A stretch of DNA of 64,000 bases, taken from positions 146,001 through 210,000 of the forward strand of contig CAUYUJ010015271.1 of the NCBI GenBank assembly GCA_963575745.1. The letters are read 5' to 3'. The position numbers and the translations under genes were made by a program. The DNA is from Prorocentrum cordatum. Its lineage: Eukaryota > Sar > Dinophyceae > Prorocentrales > Prorocentraceae. Below the pieces are notes generated by a model. It ran no database searches. It saw only the letters and a list, made by a program, of their open reading frames with translations, and was not told where the DNA came from. Positions 20,116 to 31,900 of the stretch are shown one piece after another (within the stretch, counting starts at the first letter, position 1; each line of letters opens with the position of its first letter).

Positions 20116-20237
20116 GCCCGCGCGGAGGTATTCCCGGGTCGGCGCTGCGGCCCCCCCCCCCCTGGCGGCGCCTCCAGCGACGCGCCCGTCGCAGGGCACG
20201 GGGGCTCCAGCGCCGACCCGAGAGATCCGCGCGGCCC
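20116..20237. mobile_element. hairpin family MITE-C, copy 3
   Basis: Arms GCCCGCGCGGAGGTATTCCC and CCGCGCGGCCC, with CGGGTCGGCGCTG/CAGCGCCGACCCG inside and CTGGCGGCGCCTCCAG in the loop. 122 bp. Confidence 0.75.
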
Positions 20238-20245
20238 TTCTAAAG

Positions 20246-20412
20246 TTAAGTCGGGCGTGTCCCTCCGCAGGAGGGATATTCGAACATTGTAAAACATAGT
20301 CTGGGGACGATGGCTCGACCAGTCTTTTACTGTGTTTCTGAGTATTCGCTGACCTGCTTTTGTATCACTGCTCGCCCGGAATCCGCCTGCAGGGGGGACA
20401 TGCCCGACCCAA
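20246..20412. mobile_element. MITE-A copy 6
   Basis: TTAAGTCGGGCGTGTCCCTC to GGGGGACATGCCCGACCCAA, 167 bp. The flanks TTCTAAAG and TCCCTAAC are only a poor match, so the target duplication is decayed or absent. It begins nine bases after the MITE-C hairpin. Confidence 0.85.
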
Positions 20413-21404
20413 TCCCTAACGTTTATGCATCCGTTGCTGCCGCTGTTCCCCCGAGAGGCATGACTGGCTGGCGCGCGCCCCGTACGTCCCAGGCCTGCCG
20501 GAGGGGGGAGGTCCATCGATGTCGCGGAGCCGCTGGCCACGGGAGGGGGGCCTCCACGCCTGCCCAGCACTGAGGTCACCGCGGGCCGACTGGCTCCGGA
20601 GGCTGCCAGAAGGGCTCGCTGGACAAGGCTGGTCTCGCTGGACTCGAGGCCCTCCCAGCCCGACCTCGGGCACTCGAGCACGACCTGGGGCGCTCCAGCA
20701 GCCGTCGAGATCACCCTTCTTGAACCAGACCTTCTCGCCGTCCTCGATGGCTCGATGGCGCGCCCCGAAAGTCCAAGGCGGCAGCCGGTGCAGCAGGGGC
20801 AAAGCTTTCGGAGGAGGTGCACTGGTGCACTCTGGTTTCGCGAGGGGCTCGATGCTCCTCTGGTCATTCCATGTGTTGTCTTTTCGCGCTCCTTCTCGCG
20901 TTCACGGAGGCGCAACTAAGCCCCAGGAAGAGGGGATTTGACCGTTGTCCTAACTGTTCCGAACTCCTTCATGACAGCACTTTGAGACTGTAGAGTCCTC
21001 GGCTGTCTGTCGTCGCCAGGGGTGACCCTGTCCCAAGCTGGCCTCAGTAGCTGTAGGTGGCAAGATCAAGTTCCTAGGCCAGCTGTTGCTGGCCCGCAGC
21101 TTTACCAAGGCGGTGAGATCCGATGTGCTCCCGGGGGGGAAGCCGGCTCCCCCCACCCACTGACGATGTGCTCTGGTAGGCGACCTGGCAGAAGAACGTA
21201 TAGGCCAGAGGAGAATCGGCGTCACCCCAACATGCTTATACTATATGTGCATCACCCCCAAGGGGGCGACGCGTGCACCGAGGAATCTTATATCATACGC
21301 GTCGTGGCGGGCGTTTTCTGGCCACACCGTTCGGGAAACGATATACCTATACGACCACCCTTCGGGTGATAAGGAGGTTCGGGGGGGAGAGGAACCAACG
21401 TCTC
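20413..21404. other. no gene firmly recognised
   Basis: On the minus strand around 20760-20690, EDGEKVWFKKGDLDGCWSAP faintly resembles the C-terminal part of copia-type integrases. No other domain of such an element is present, so I do not call it. Confidence 0.3.
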
Positions 21405-21640
21405 ACTCGATCGGTCTCACTATCGATCTCACTATCGGTCTCGCTCGATCGATCTCACTCGATCGATGTCACAATCGATCTCACTCGATCTATTTCATTC
21501 GTTCGATCTCACAATCGATCAGACGATCGATCTCACAATCGACCTCACTATCGATCTCACTATCGATCTCAGAATCGATATCACATTCGGTCTCACGATC
21601 GATCTCACTATCGATATCACACTCGATCTCAAAGCAACGT
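21405..21640. repeat. 12-bp ATCGATCTCACT array
   Basis: Units alternate between ATCGATCTCACT and variants with CTCACAATCG or CTCAGAATCG. Each contains the palindrome ATCGAT or TCGATCGA. Confidence 0.9.
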
Positions 21641-22589
21641 CATCATCATCATCAACATCATCGTCATCAATGTCATCAAAATCATCATCATCATCATCAT
21701 CATCGGGGCACCATCATCATCACCTCATCATCATCATCAACATCATCACCATCACCATCATCCTCATCGGGACACCATCATCGTCACCATCAGCATCATC
21801 AACATCATCATCATCGGGACACCGTCATCATCATCATCATCATCAGCATCGCAACACCACCACCATAACCATCATCATCATCATCATCATCATCTCATCA
21901 TCATCATGAACAGCATCATCATCGGGACACCTTCATCATCGTCATCAGCAACATCATCATCATCATCATCATCAACATAAACATCACCGGGACACCATCA
22001 TCATCGCCACCATCATCATCATCATCATCACCATCATCATCATCCTCATCGGGACACTATCATCATCAACATCAGCATCATCATCACCATCATCGGGCCA
22101 CCATCTTCAAAATCATCATCATCACCTCAAAATCATCCTCATCATCAACATCACCATCACCGGGCCACCACCATCGTCATCATCAGCGTCGTCAACATCA
22201 TCATCATCGGGACACCATCACCATTACCATCACCATCAACAGCATCATCATCAACCTCATCATCATCATCATCATCATAATCATCATCATCATCCTCGGG
22301 ACACCGTCATCATCATCATCATCGCATCATCATCTCATCATCATCAACATCATCAGGATCATCAGCATCATGATCATTGGGACACCATCGTCATCATCAT
22401 CATCATCACCATTAACATCAGCAACATGATCATCAACAACACCATCATCGGGACACCATCACCACCTCCACCATGGCCATCATCATCACCATCATCATCA
22501 TCATCAACATCGTCAACACCAGCAACATCATCTTCATCATCATCATCATCATCATCATCGGGACACCATCATCAGCACCACCATCACCG

Positions 22590-22634
<45 letters not shown>

Positions 22635-22662
22635 ACATCATCGACATCATCATCTTCAACAA

Positions 22663-22701
<39 letters not shown>

Positions 22702-22715
22702 CATCGGGACACCGA
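21641..22715. repeat. ATC trinucleotide array punctuated by GGGACACC
   Basis: More than 1 kb of ATC repeats. Every 50-90 bp the run is broken by TCGGGACACCATC or TCGGGCCACCATC, so the array is a higher-order repeat and not plain slippage. Confidence 0.92.
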
Positions 22716-22880
22716 CGGGACACCGGCGGGACACCGGCGGGACACCGCGGGCCACTGGCCCCCAGAAAGGAATCATTTGGTCCGGCCGCGCCTCAGCCGG
22801 AGGCGGGACACCGGCGGGACACCGCGGGCCACCGGCGCCCGGAAAGGAATCATTTGGTCCGGCCGTGCCTCAGCCGGAGG
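22705..22880. repeat. GGGACACCGGC repeats and a ~71-bp duplication
   Basis: Four GGGACACCGGC-like units at 22706-22747 grow out of the motif in the ATC array. Then 22746-22807 and 22817-22880 repeat GGAATCATTTGGTCCGGCCG and CCTCAGCCGGAGG. Confidence 0.8.
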
Positions 22881-23189
22881 AGCCTTTCTTCTCGCCCGCC
22901 CACGCAGCTTCGCCTCGCCCGCACGCACGGCACGCACGAACACGAAACCGAAACCGATTTCCTGGTAGGGGGGCGGGGGCTCTCCGTTCCACTTCGAGCT
23001 CACCCCCTCATCTCTGACTACAAGATGGGTATACGATGTGTTCGGGTCGGACACGCGCCTCCAAGGATGACATGTAGTACTAGTATGTCTTTGTACCTCT
23101 CAGAGAAAGGGTCGGGTATCATAGCCATGACTCCGCTTAGTGGTAGGGCCCCCAGAGTTGGCCAGAATCACTACACCAGGTCTGCCGTA
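22881..23189. other. no gene recognised
   Basis: Unique transition sequence between the ATC array and the large satellite. Confidence 0.4.
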
Positions 23190-26100
23190 GCTGTTTTTCC
23201 CGGAAAGGGCCTGAGCCCAGGGTTCTCTTTTAGTAGGTTAACCCCCCGGATCTGACGGCTGTAGGGCCGGCGAATTTCTTTTGCGATAAATAACGAGGTC
23301 GCGTAGGGCCGGCGAATTAAAAATTGAGGATGTCTCGAGCAGAACGCTTGTTTTTCAGAATTTGTTGAGGATGTCTCGAGCGAAACGCTTGTTTTGTGTT
23401 ATAGCTTGTCCTCTCCTGGGGACCTGAATTCAGAGGATCTCTCAAGTGAAATGCTTGTTTTCACGTGCCCAGGTCTTGAGGATGTCTCGAGCGAGACGCT
23501 TGGTTTCACGCCTCCAGGTTGCCCAGCCAGATGTCTAGCATGAGGATTTGTTGAGGATGTCTCGAACCAGAGGCTTGTTTTCACGTGTCCAGGTCGCCCA
23601 GGCGGATGTCTAGCTTGAGGATGTGTCGAGAAAGTCTGGATCGAGACGCTTGTTTGCACGTGTCCAGGTTGCCCAGGCGGATGTCTAGCATGAGGATGTG
23701 CTGAGAACGTCTTGAGCGAAACGCCTGTTTTCACGGGTCCAGGTCGCCCAGACACAGCACAGCACTCGGCACGGTACATCAATATCGATACCCCTAGCAT
23801 TGCAGCCTGGCATGTTGCCTGGCACGTTCCGCGGAGCGTCCCGTGGCGAGTCCCCCTGGCACGTCGCGCGGTGCACGTCCATGGGCACGTTCCGTAGCGC
23901 GTCCCCTCGGCACGTCCCGCGGTGCGTCTTCGTGGCACGTCCCCTGGCACGTCGCCTGGCGCATCCCGTGGGACGTTCCGCGGCGCGTCCTCCTGGCATG
24001 TCCCCTTGTCCATTAGCTCTGGGGCAGCTACTATGTGCTGAGGCAGCTCGAGCTCAAGATCCAGATCAGTTCGGTCAGGACTCGGGTGCAAAGGAGGACT
24101 CGATCCACAACGCTATAAAGCACAATCGCGGCATGGCACATCGCAGTTCAGCACAGCGCAGCACAGCACAGGCCTCGGCACGGTACATCAAGATCGATAC
24201 ATTCAGCATTGCAACCTGGCACGTTCCGTGGCGCGTCCTGTGGTGAGTCCCTCTGGCACGTCGCGCGGCGCGTCTCCTGGCACGTCCATTGGCACGTCCA
24301 TTGGCACTTTCCGTAGCGCGTCCCCTCGGCACTGGCACGTCCCGCGGTGCGTCTTCGTGGCACGTCCCTTGGCACGTCGCCTGGCGCGTCCCTTGGGACG
24401 TTCCGCGGTGCGTCCTCCTGGCATGTTCCCCTGTCAATTAGCTCTGGGGCAGCTACTATGTGCTGAGGCAGCTCGAGCTTGAGATCCAGATCAGTTCGGT
24501 CAGGACTCGGGTGCAAAGGAGGACTCGATCCACAACGCTATAAAGCACATTCGCGGCATGGCACATCGCAGTTCAGCATCAGCACGGCGCAGCACAGCAC
24601 AGCCCTCGGCACGGTACATCAAAATCGATACATTCAGCATTGCATTTGCCCGTCGCCCAATCAGGTGTCTTTGAAACGTTGCCATGCTTTACATTTCTAT
24701 ATTCCTTTCCGGGTTCGTGGGTCGATCATGTTTCCCGGAAAGGGCGCGGGCCCAGGGTTCTCTTTTAGTAGGTTAACCCCCCGTCCCCCCTGCGACTTGG
24801 GCCGGCGAAATTATTTTGCGATAAATTACGTGCGGGAGTAGGGCCGGCGGAATTATTTTTGAGGATGTCCCTAGCGAAACGCTTGTTTTTCAGAATTTGT
24901 TGAGGATGTCTCGAGCGAAACGCTAGTTTTGCAGAGTTGGGGATGTCTCGAGCGAAACGCTTGTTTTCAGAATTTGTTGAGGATGTCTCGAGCGAAACGC
25001 TGGTTTTGCAGAGCCGACCGCGACGCGGAAAAGCGCCCCGCGCGCAGGAATTCCGATGATGTTTCGCGCGTGCCGCGTCCCGCGCGCAGGAATTTCGAGG
25101 ATGTCTCGACTAATTCGTTTGTTTTGCTAGGATTTCCTTGAATTTTGGCAGGATGTCTCGAGCGAAATGCTTGTCTTTCATAATTTGTTGAAGACGTTTC
25201 GAGCGAACCGCTGGTTTTGCAAAATTGGGGGATGTCTCCAGCGGGGGCCTCGTGGGGGGCCTCGTGGGGGTCCAGAATTCAGAGGATGTCTCAGGCGAAA
25301 TGCTTGTTTACACGTCCCGCTCGCAAGAATTTCGAGGATGTCTCGCGCGTCCGCGCCCCGCGCGCAGGAATTCTGAGGATGTTGGCAGGATGTCTCGAGC
25401 GAAACGCTTGTCCCCAGCACGTTCCGTAGCGCGTCCCCTTGGCACGTCCCGCGGTGCGTGCCCATGGCACGTCCCCTGGCACGTCGCTTGGCGCGTCCCT
25501 TGGGACGTTCCGAGGCGCGTCCTCCTGGCATGTCCCCTCTGTCTATTAGCTCTGGGGCAGCTACTATGTGTTCAGGCAGCTCGAGCTTAAGATTCAGATC
25601 AGGACTCGGATGCAAAGGAGGACTCGATCCACGAGGCTATAGAGCACAATCGCGGCATGGCACATCGCAAGTCAGCACGGCGCAGCACAGCACAGACTTC
25701 GGCACAGTACATCAAGATCGATAGACTCAGCATTGCAACTTGGCACGTTCCTTGGCACGTTCCGTGGGGCGTCCCTTGGCGAGTCCCCCTGGCACGTCGC
25801 GTGGCGCGTCCCCTGGCACATCCCGTGGCACATCCATTGGCACGTTCCGTAGCGCGTCCCCTTGGCACGTCCCGCGGTGCGTGCCCATGGCACGTCCCCT
25901 GGCACGTCGCTTGGCGCGTCCCTTGGGACGTTCCGCGGCGCGTCCTCCTGGCATGTCCCCCTGTCGATTAGTTCTGGGGCAGCTACTATGTGTTCAGGCA
26001 GCTCGAGCTTAAGATCCAGATCAGTTCGGTCAGGACTCGGATGCAAAGAGGACTCGATCCACAACGCTATCTAGAGCACAATCGCGGCATGGCACATCGC

Positions 26101-27105
26101 AGTTCAGCACGGCGCATCACAGCACAGATTTCGGCATGGTACATCAAGATCGATACACTCAGCATTGCAACTTGGCACGTTCCGTGGGGCGTCCCTTGGC
26201 GAGTCCCCCTGGCACGTCGCGTGGCGCGCCCCCTGGCACGTCCCGCGGCACGTCCATTGGCACGTTCCGTAGCGCGTCCGCTTGGCACGTCACGCGGTGC
26301 GTGCCCATGGCACGTCCCCTGGCACGTCGCTTGGCGTGTCCTTTGGGATGTTCCGCGGCGCGTCCTCCTGGCATGTCCCCCTGTCGATTGGTTCTGGGGC
26401 AGCTACCATCTGCTCAGTCAGCTCGAGCTTAAGATCCAGATCAGTTCGGTCAGGACTCGGATGCAACGAGGACTCGATCCACAACGCTATCTAGAGCACA
26501 ATCGCGGCATGGCACATCGCAGTTCAGCACGGCGCAGCACCGCACAGATTTCGGCATGGTACATCAAGATCGATACACTCAGCATTGCAACTTGGCACGT
26601 TTCCTGGGGCGTCCCTTGGCGTGTCCCCCTGGCACGTCGCGTGGCGCGCCCCCTGGCACGTCCCGCGGCACGTCCATTGGCACGTTCCGTAGCGCGTCCG
26701 CTTGGCACGTCACGCGGTGCGTGCCCATGGCACGTCCCCTGGCACGTCGCTTGGCGTGTCCCTTGGGATGTTCCGCGGCGCGTCCTCCTGGCATGTCCCC
26801 TCTGTCGATTGGTTCTGGGGCAGCTACCATCTGCTCAGTCAGCTCGAGCTTAAGATCCAGATCAATTCGGTCAGGACTCGGATGTTAAGGAAGACTCGAT
26901 CCACGACGCTATGTAGAGCACAATCGCGGTATGGAACATCGCAGTTCAGCACGGTGCAGCACAGCACAGCCCTTGGCACAGTACATTAAGATCGATACAT
27001 TCTGCATTGCATTTGCCCGTCGCCCAATCAAGTGTCTTTGAACAGTTGCCATGCCTTACATTTCTATATTCCTTTCCGGGTTCGTGGGTCGATCATGTTT
27101 TTTCC
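23190..27105. repeat. higher-order satellite, first part (two superunits)
   Basis: Superunit order is B (GGGCCCAGGGTTCTCTTTTA, then GGGCCGGCGAA), C (array of GAGGATGTCTCGAGCGAAAC units about 40 bp apart), D (arrays of GGCACGTCCC decamers plus a conserved part with CTCTGGGGCAGCTACTATGT, about 420-435 bp per unit) and E (GCCCGTCGCCCAATCAGGTG, then TTTCCGGGTTCGTGGGTCGA). Here B lies at 23190 and 24729, D units are anchored near 24021, 24446, 25554, 25976, 26396 and 26817, and E at 24643 and 27010. Several frames stay open because of repetition; none looks like a gene. Confidence 0.9.
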
Positions 27106-27532
27106 GGGCGACGGCAGCTCCGGTTAGTGGAACGGGGCGGGGGGGGGGCCTCCACCAGTACAAATCATTAAGCCAGGTCCCACTAAACCCATTTCTCGGC
27201 TGCGAGCGAAGGGGGGGGGAGTGAGAAGGAGAGGGGCTTCTCAGAAGGCGGCGGGACTTCTCGGAAGCCCTCGCGCAAGCCGGTCATTTGTCTTGTGTCT
27301 TCCGGGAAGGCATGGCGACTCCCGAGCCTTCGAAGAAGGCCCGCCCCTTCTCCCTTCCCCCCCTCGCTCGCTGCCGAATGTCTGCCAACGCCCGAAAGGG
27401 GGCGCGGAGCAGCAGGTCACCGAGGTCGAAGGTGGCCTCGGGCTCTCCCCAGGGAGGCACCGAGCGGCCTCCAGGGCAGCCCCTGCGCTGCCCAGGGAGG
27501 GCCCCAGACGGGTCCCGCACAGTAGCAAAACG
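27106..27532. other. break in the satellite; CTTCTCAGAAGGC-type palindrome
   Basis: 27217-27260 (GTGAGAAGGAGAGGGGCTTC) is an inverted match to 17395-17440 and 37860-37900. 27330-27370 is a direct match to CCTTCTC/CGCTCGCTGCCGA. Probably a diverged member of the palindromic part of the segmental duplication. Confidence 0.5.
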
Positions 27533-27637
27533 AGTCTGGGGACAATGTTTCTGTTGTAAACCACGTTTGAATGTGATTGGACTGTTTTCCATCTGTCGTC
27601 CAACATCCGCCTGTGGGGGGACATGCCCGACCTAAGC
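27533..27637. mobile_element. MITE-A partial copy, right part
   Basis: GAGTCTGGGGACAATGTTTC through ACATCCGCCTGTGGGGGGAC to GCCCGACCTAA. The left end is lost. Another MITE-A begins at the very next bases. Confidence 0.75.
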
Positions 27638-27802
27638 TTAACTCGGGCCTGTCCCTCTACAGGGGGAATGTTCAAAAATAGTGAAACAAAAAGCCTGGGG
27701 ATTTTTTTTGTAAGTATTTGTTGACCACTTTTTGGAGTATTGTTTGAGTATTTTTTATGTTCCGCCCAAGGTCCCCCTGTAGGGGGACAGGCCCGACTTA
27801 AA
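27638..27802. mobile_element. MITE-A copy 7, with target duplication
   Basis: TTAACTCGGGCCTGTCCCTC to GGGGGACAGGCCCGACTTAA, 165 bp. ACCTAAGC is repeated at 27630-27637 and 27803-27810. The left copy is the last 8 bases of the adjacent partial MITE-A, so one family member inserted at the end of another. Confidence 0.9.
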
Positions 27803-27896
27803 ACCTAAGCCTACCGGGAGGCGGGGGGGGGTGAGCCGGCACTCCCCGGAGGAGGGCGGCTTTGCAGATCCGCCTCGTTCGAGGAGGAAGGAGGTG

Positions 27897-27935
27897 GACC
27901 CATCCGCCTGTAGGGGGACACGCCCGACCGAAGCC
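27897..27935. mobile_element. MITE-A fragment, right end only
   Basis: CCATCCGCCTGTAGGGGGAC then ACGCCCGACCGAAGCC. The flanking GAGGCGGGGGGGG/AGCCGGCACTCCCCGGAGGA occurs at both 27818 and 27941, so a duplication surrounds it. Confidence 0.65.
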
Positions 27936-28128
27936 TACCAGGAGGCGGGGGGGGGGAAGCCGGCACTCCCCGGAGGAGGACGGCTGTGCAGGTGCGCCTC
28001 GTGCGAGGAGCAGGGCGGTGGGCCTGTGCCTGCGCAGGCAGCACCGCGTGCTCCGCGTGCCGTGCCGCCGGCAATGGCCCGCCACGCCCTGCGGCGCGAC
28101 ACGCCGAGCACGTCCCAGCCCCCAAGCA

Positions 28129-28292
28129 GACGGTCGGGCACGTCCCCCTGCACGCGGATCCTGAACGAACCACCAAAAGCAGCCAGAACAGATCCGGAAG
28201 ATATGCAAGACTGGTCGAACCAAATCCTCTCCGGACTATGTTTGGGGACTGTCTTTGACTATTCTTCCAGTGGGGGGACACGCCCGACTGCA
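28129..28292. mobile_element. MITE-A copy 8, with target duplication
   Basis: GACGGTCGGGCACGTCCCCC to GGGGGGACACGCCCGACTGCA, 164 bp. CCCAAGCA is repeated at 28121-28128 and 28293-28300. The ends have drifted from TTAAGTC but the layout is intact. Confidence 0.85.
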
Positions 28293-28329
28293 CCCAAGCA
28301 TCAGCGCCCCGAGCTTCCCCAGCAGTCGT

Positions 28330-28415
28330 CCCCACCAGACTAGTTCGGGACTGTTCTTGACGATTCCTCCCGCAGGGGGACACGCCCGACTTCACCCGAG
28401 CATCAATGCTCCGAG
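28330..28415. repeat. tandem duplication of a MITE-A right end and its flank
   Basis: GACACGCCCGACTTCACCCG, then AGCATCAATGCTCCGAGC, repeats 28275-28312 with a few changes, so the insertion junction itself was duplicated. Confidence 0.7.
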
Positions 28416-28590
28416 CTCCCCCCCCGCCTCCCGGCCCCCGCGGCGCCGCGAACGAGACACGCGCCGTGTCCGCTCGCCAGCGGCGTGTGCCGCGGGGGCT
28501 GCCGACCCGCAGCGCCCCCTCTGTGTGAGCGCAGGCGGGCGCCCCGCGGTCTGCAGGAGCCGCGCCGCGGCCTGCTGGAAGGGCCGCTCC

Positions 28591-28712
28591 TCCTCCTCCT
28601 CCTCCTCCTCCTTCTCCTCCTCCTCCTCCCCCTCCTCCTCCATCTCCTCCTCCTCCTCCTCCTCCTCCTCCTCCCCCTCCTCCTCCTCCTCCTCCTCTTC
28701 CTCCGCCTCCTC
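28591..28712. repeat. CTC trinucleotide tract
   Basis: About 120 bp of CTC with a few CTT, CCC and CAT interruptions. It is followed by CCTCTCTTGTCGCCACGAAG, a sequence that also occurs near 35588. Confidence 0.9.
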
Positions 28713-28774
28713 TCTTGTCGCCACGAAGGGGCTGGTTCGTGGGCGCTCGGCAGCTTCCCCTTTCGCCACGAAAG

Positions 28775-28850
28775 GCCCTCCCTCAACAGGAGGGATATTC
28801 AAACATAATGCTAAATAGTCTGGGAACGATTTTTCGACTATCCGTAAGGG
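28775..28850. mobile_element. MITE-A partial copy, left part
   Basis: CCCTCAACAGGAGGGATATT, then CAAACATAATGCTAAATAGT and CTGGGAACGATTTTTCGACT. The first few bases and the right half are missing. Confidence 0.6.
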
Positions 28851-28957
28851 CTTCGCCCCATGCCGCCGGCCCCCTGTCTCGGATAATGGGAGATGCAAAA
28901 GCTAAATCATGAGGTCTGGGCGCCGCCGTGAAGCAGTGTCGGGACCTGTTTGTTTTT

Positions 28958-31900
28958 CGACCCTGACCCTACGGATCTGCGTCACGGGTGCCACCGAATT
29001 TCAGAAATGTAGCAAATCCCTTGTGTTTTTCCCGGAAAGGGCGCGGGCCCAGGGTTCTCTTTTTCCCGGAAAGGGCGCGGGCCCAGGGTTCTCTTTTAGT
29101 AGGTTAACCCCCCGGCCCCCCTGCGACTTGGGCCGGCGAAATTATTTTGCGAGCGGGCACGCACGGAGTAGGGCCGGCGAAATTATTTTTGAGGATGTCT
29201 CGAGCGAAACGCTTGTTTTTCAGAATTTGTTGAGGATGTCTCGAGCGAAACGCTGGTTTTGCAGAGTTGGGGATGTCTCGAGCGAAACGCTTGGTTTCAG
29301 AATTTGTTGAGGATGTCTCGAGCGAAACGCTGGTTTTGCAGAGCCGACCGCGACACGGAAAAGCGCTCCTCGCGCAGGAATTCCGAGGATGTCTCGCGCG
29401 TGCCGCGTCCCGCACGCAGGAATTTTGATTTCTTTGGGTTTTGACAGGATTTCTCAAGCGAAACGCTTGTTTTTCATAATTTGTTGAGGATGTCTCGAGC
29501 GAAACGCTGGTTTTGCAAAATTGGGGGATGTCTCGAGCGGGGGCCTCGTGGGGGGCCAGAATTCAGAGGATATCTCAGGCGCAATGCTTATTTTCGTGTC
29601 CCGCTCGCAGGAATTCCGAGGATGTCTCGCGCGTGCCGCGTCCCGCGCTTAGGAATTCGGATGATTGTGATAGGATGTCTCGAGCGAAACGCTTGTCCCC
29701 AGCACGTTCAGTAGCGCGTCCCCTTGGCACGTCCCGCGTTGCGACCCCATGGCACGTCCCCTGGCACGTCGCCTGGCGCATCCCTTGGGACGTTTCGCGG
29801 CGCGTCCTCCTGGCATGTTCCCCTTGTCAATTAGCTCTGGGGCAGCTACTATGTGTTCAGGCAGCTCGAGCTTAAGATCCAGATCAGTTCGGTCAGGACT
29901 CGGATGCAAAGGAGGACTCGATCCACGACGCTATAGAGCACAACCGCGGCATGGCACATCGCAATTCAGCACGGTGCAGCACAGCACAGCCCTCGGCAGG
30001 GTACATCAAGATCGATACACTCAGCATTGCAACTTGGCACGTTCCTTGGCACGTTCCGTGGGGCGTCCCTTGGCGAGTCCCCCTGGCACGTCGCGTGGCG
30101 CGTCCCCTGGCACATTCCGTGGCACATCCATTGGCACGTTCCGTAGCGCGTCCCTTTGGCACGTCCTACGGTGCGACCCCATGGCGCGTCCCCTGGCACG
30201 TCGCCTGGCGCATCCCTTGGGACGTTTCGCGGCGCGTCCTCCTGGCATGTTCCCCTGTCCATTAGCTCTGGGGCAGCTACTATGTGTTCAGGCAGCTCGA
30301 GCTTAAGATCCAGATCAGTTCGGTCAGGACTCGGATGCAAAGGAGGACTCGATCCACGACGCTATAGAGCGCAGTCGCGCCATGGCACATCGCAATTCAG
30401 CACGGCGCAGCACAGCACAGCCCTTGGCAGGGTACATCAAGATCGATACACTCAGCATTGCATTTGCCCGTCACCCAATCAGGTGTCTTTGAAAACGCTG
30501 CCATGTGTTACAGTTCTATATTCCTTTCCGGGTTCGTGGGTCGATCATGTAGTAGGTTAACCCCCCGGCCCCCCTGCGACTTGGGCCGGCGAAATTATTC
30601 TGCGATAAATTACGTGCGGGAAGAGGGCCGGCGAATTATTTTTGAGGATGTCTCGAGCGAAACGCTTGTTTTTCAGAATTTGTTGAGGATGTCTCGAGCG
30701 AGACGCTGGTTTTGCAGAGTTGGGGATGTCTCGAGCGAAACGCTTGGTTTCAGAATTTGTTGAGGATGTCTCGAGCGACACGCTGGTTTTGCAGAGCCGA
30801 CCGCGACACGGAAAAGCGCCCCTCGCGCAGGAATTCCAAGGATGTCTCGCGCGTGCCGCGTCCCGCGCGCGGGTATTTGGATTCTTGGGATTTTGACAGT
30901 ATGTCTCGAACGAAACGCTTGTTTTTCATAATTTGTTGAGGATGTCTCGAGCGAAACGCTGGTTTTGCAAAATTGGAGGATGTCTCGAGCGGTGGCCTCG
31001 GGGGGGGCCAGAATTCAAAGGATGTCTCAGGCGAAATGCTTGTTTTCACGTCCCGCTCGCAGGAATTCCGAGGATGTCTCGCGCGTGCAGCGTCCCGCGC
31101 GTAGGAATTCAGATGATTTTGACAGGATGTCTCGAGCGAAACGCTTGTCCCCAGCACGTTCCGTAGCGCGTCCCCTTGGCACGTCCCGCGGTGCGTCCCC
31201 ATGGCACGTCCCTTGGCACGTCGCTTGGCGCGTCCCTTGAAACGTTCTGCGTCGCGTCCTCCTGGCATGGTCCCCTGTCCATTAGCTCTGGGGCAGCTAC
31301 TATGTGTTCAGGCAGCTCGAGCTTAAGATCCAGATCAGTTCGGTCAGGACTCGGATGCAAAGGAGGACTCGATCCACGAGGCTATAGAGCACAATCGCGC
31401 CATGGCACATCGCAATTCAGCACGGCGCAGCACAGCACAGCCCTCGGCACGGTACATCAAGATCGATACACTCAGCATTGCAATTTGGCACGTTCCTTGG
31501 CACGTTCCGTGGGGCGTCCCTCGGCGAGTCCCCCTGGCACGTCGCGTGGCGCGTCCCCTGGCACATCCCGTGGCACATCCATTGGCACGTTCCGTAGCGC
31601 GTCCCCTTGGCACGTCCCGCGGTGCGACCCCATGGCACGTCCCCTGGCACGTCGCCTGGCGCATCCCTTGGGACGTTCCGCGGCGCGTCCTCCTGGCATG
31701 TTTCCCTGTCCATTAGCTCTGGGGCAGCTAATATGTGGACTATGTGCTCAGGCAGCTCGAGCTTAAGATCCAGATCAGTTCGGTCAGGACTCGGATGCAA
31801 CGGAGGACTCGATCTACAACACTAGAGCACAATCGCGGCATGGCACATCGTAGTTCAGCACGGCGCAGCACAGCACTGATTTCGGCACGGTACATCAAGG

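Noticed and set aside
20416-20802. Possible copia-type integrase C-terminus on the minus strand
   Set aside because: Only about 20 residues look suggestive, no integrase core, protease or RT is nearby, and the frame breaks immediately.
23326-25415. Regular GAGGATGTCTCGAGCGAAAC units resembling a CRISPR array
   Set aside because: The intervening segments are themselves conserved between superunits, spacing is irregular, no cas genes are present, and the DNA is eukaryotic.
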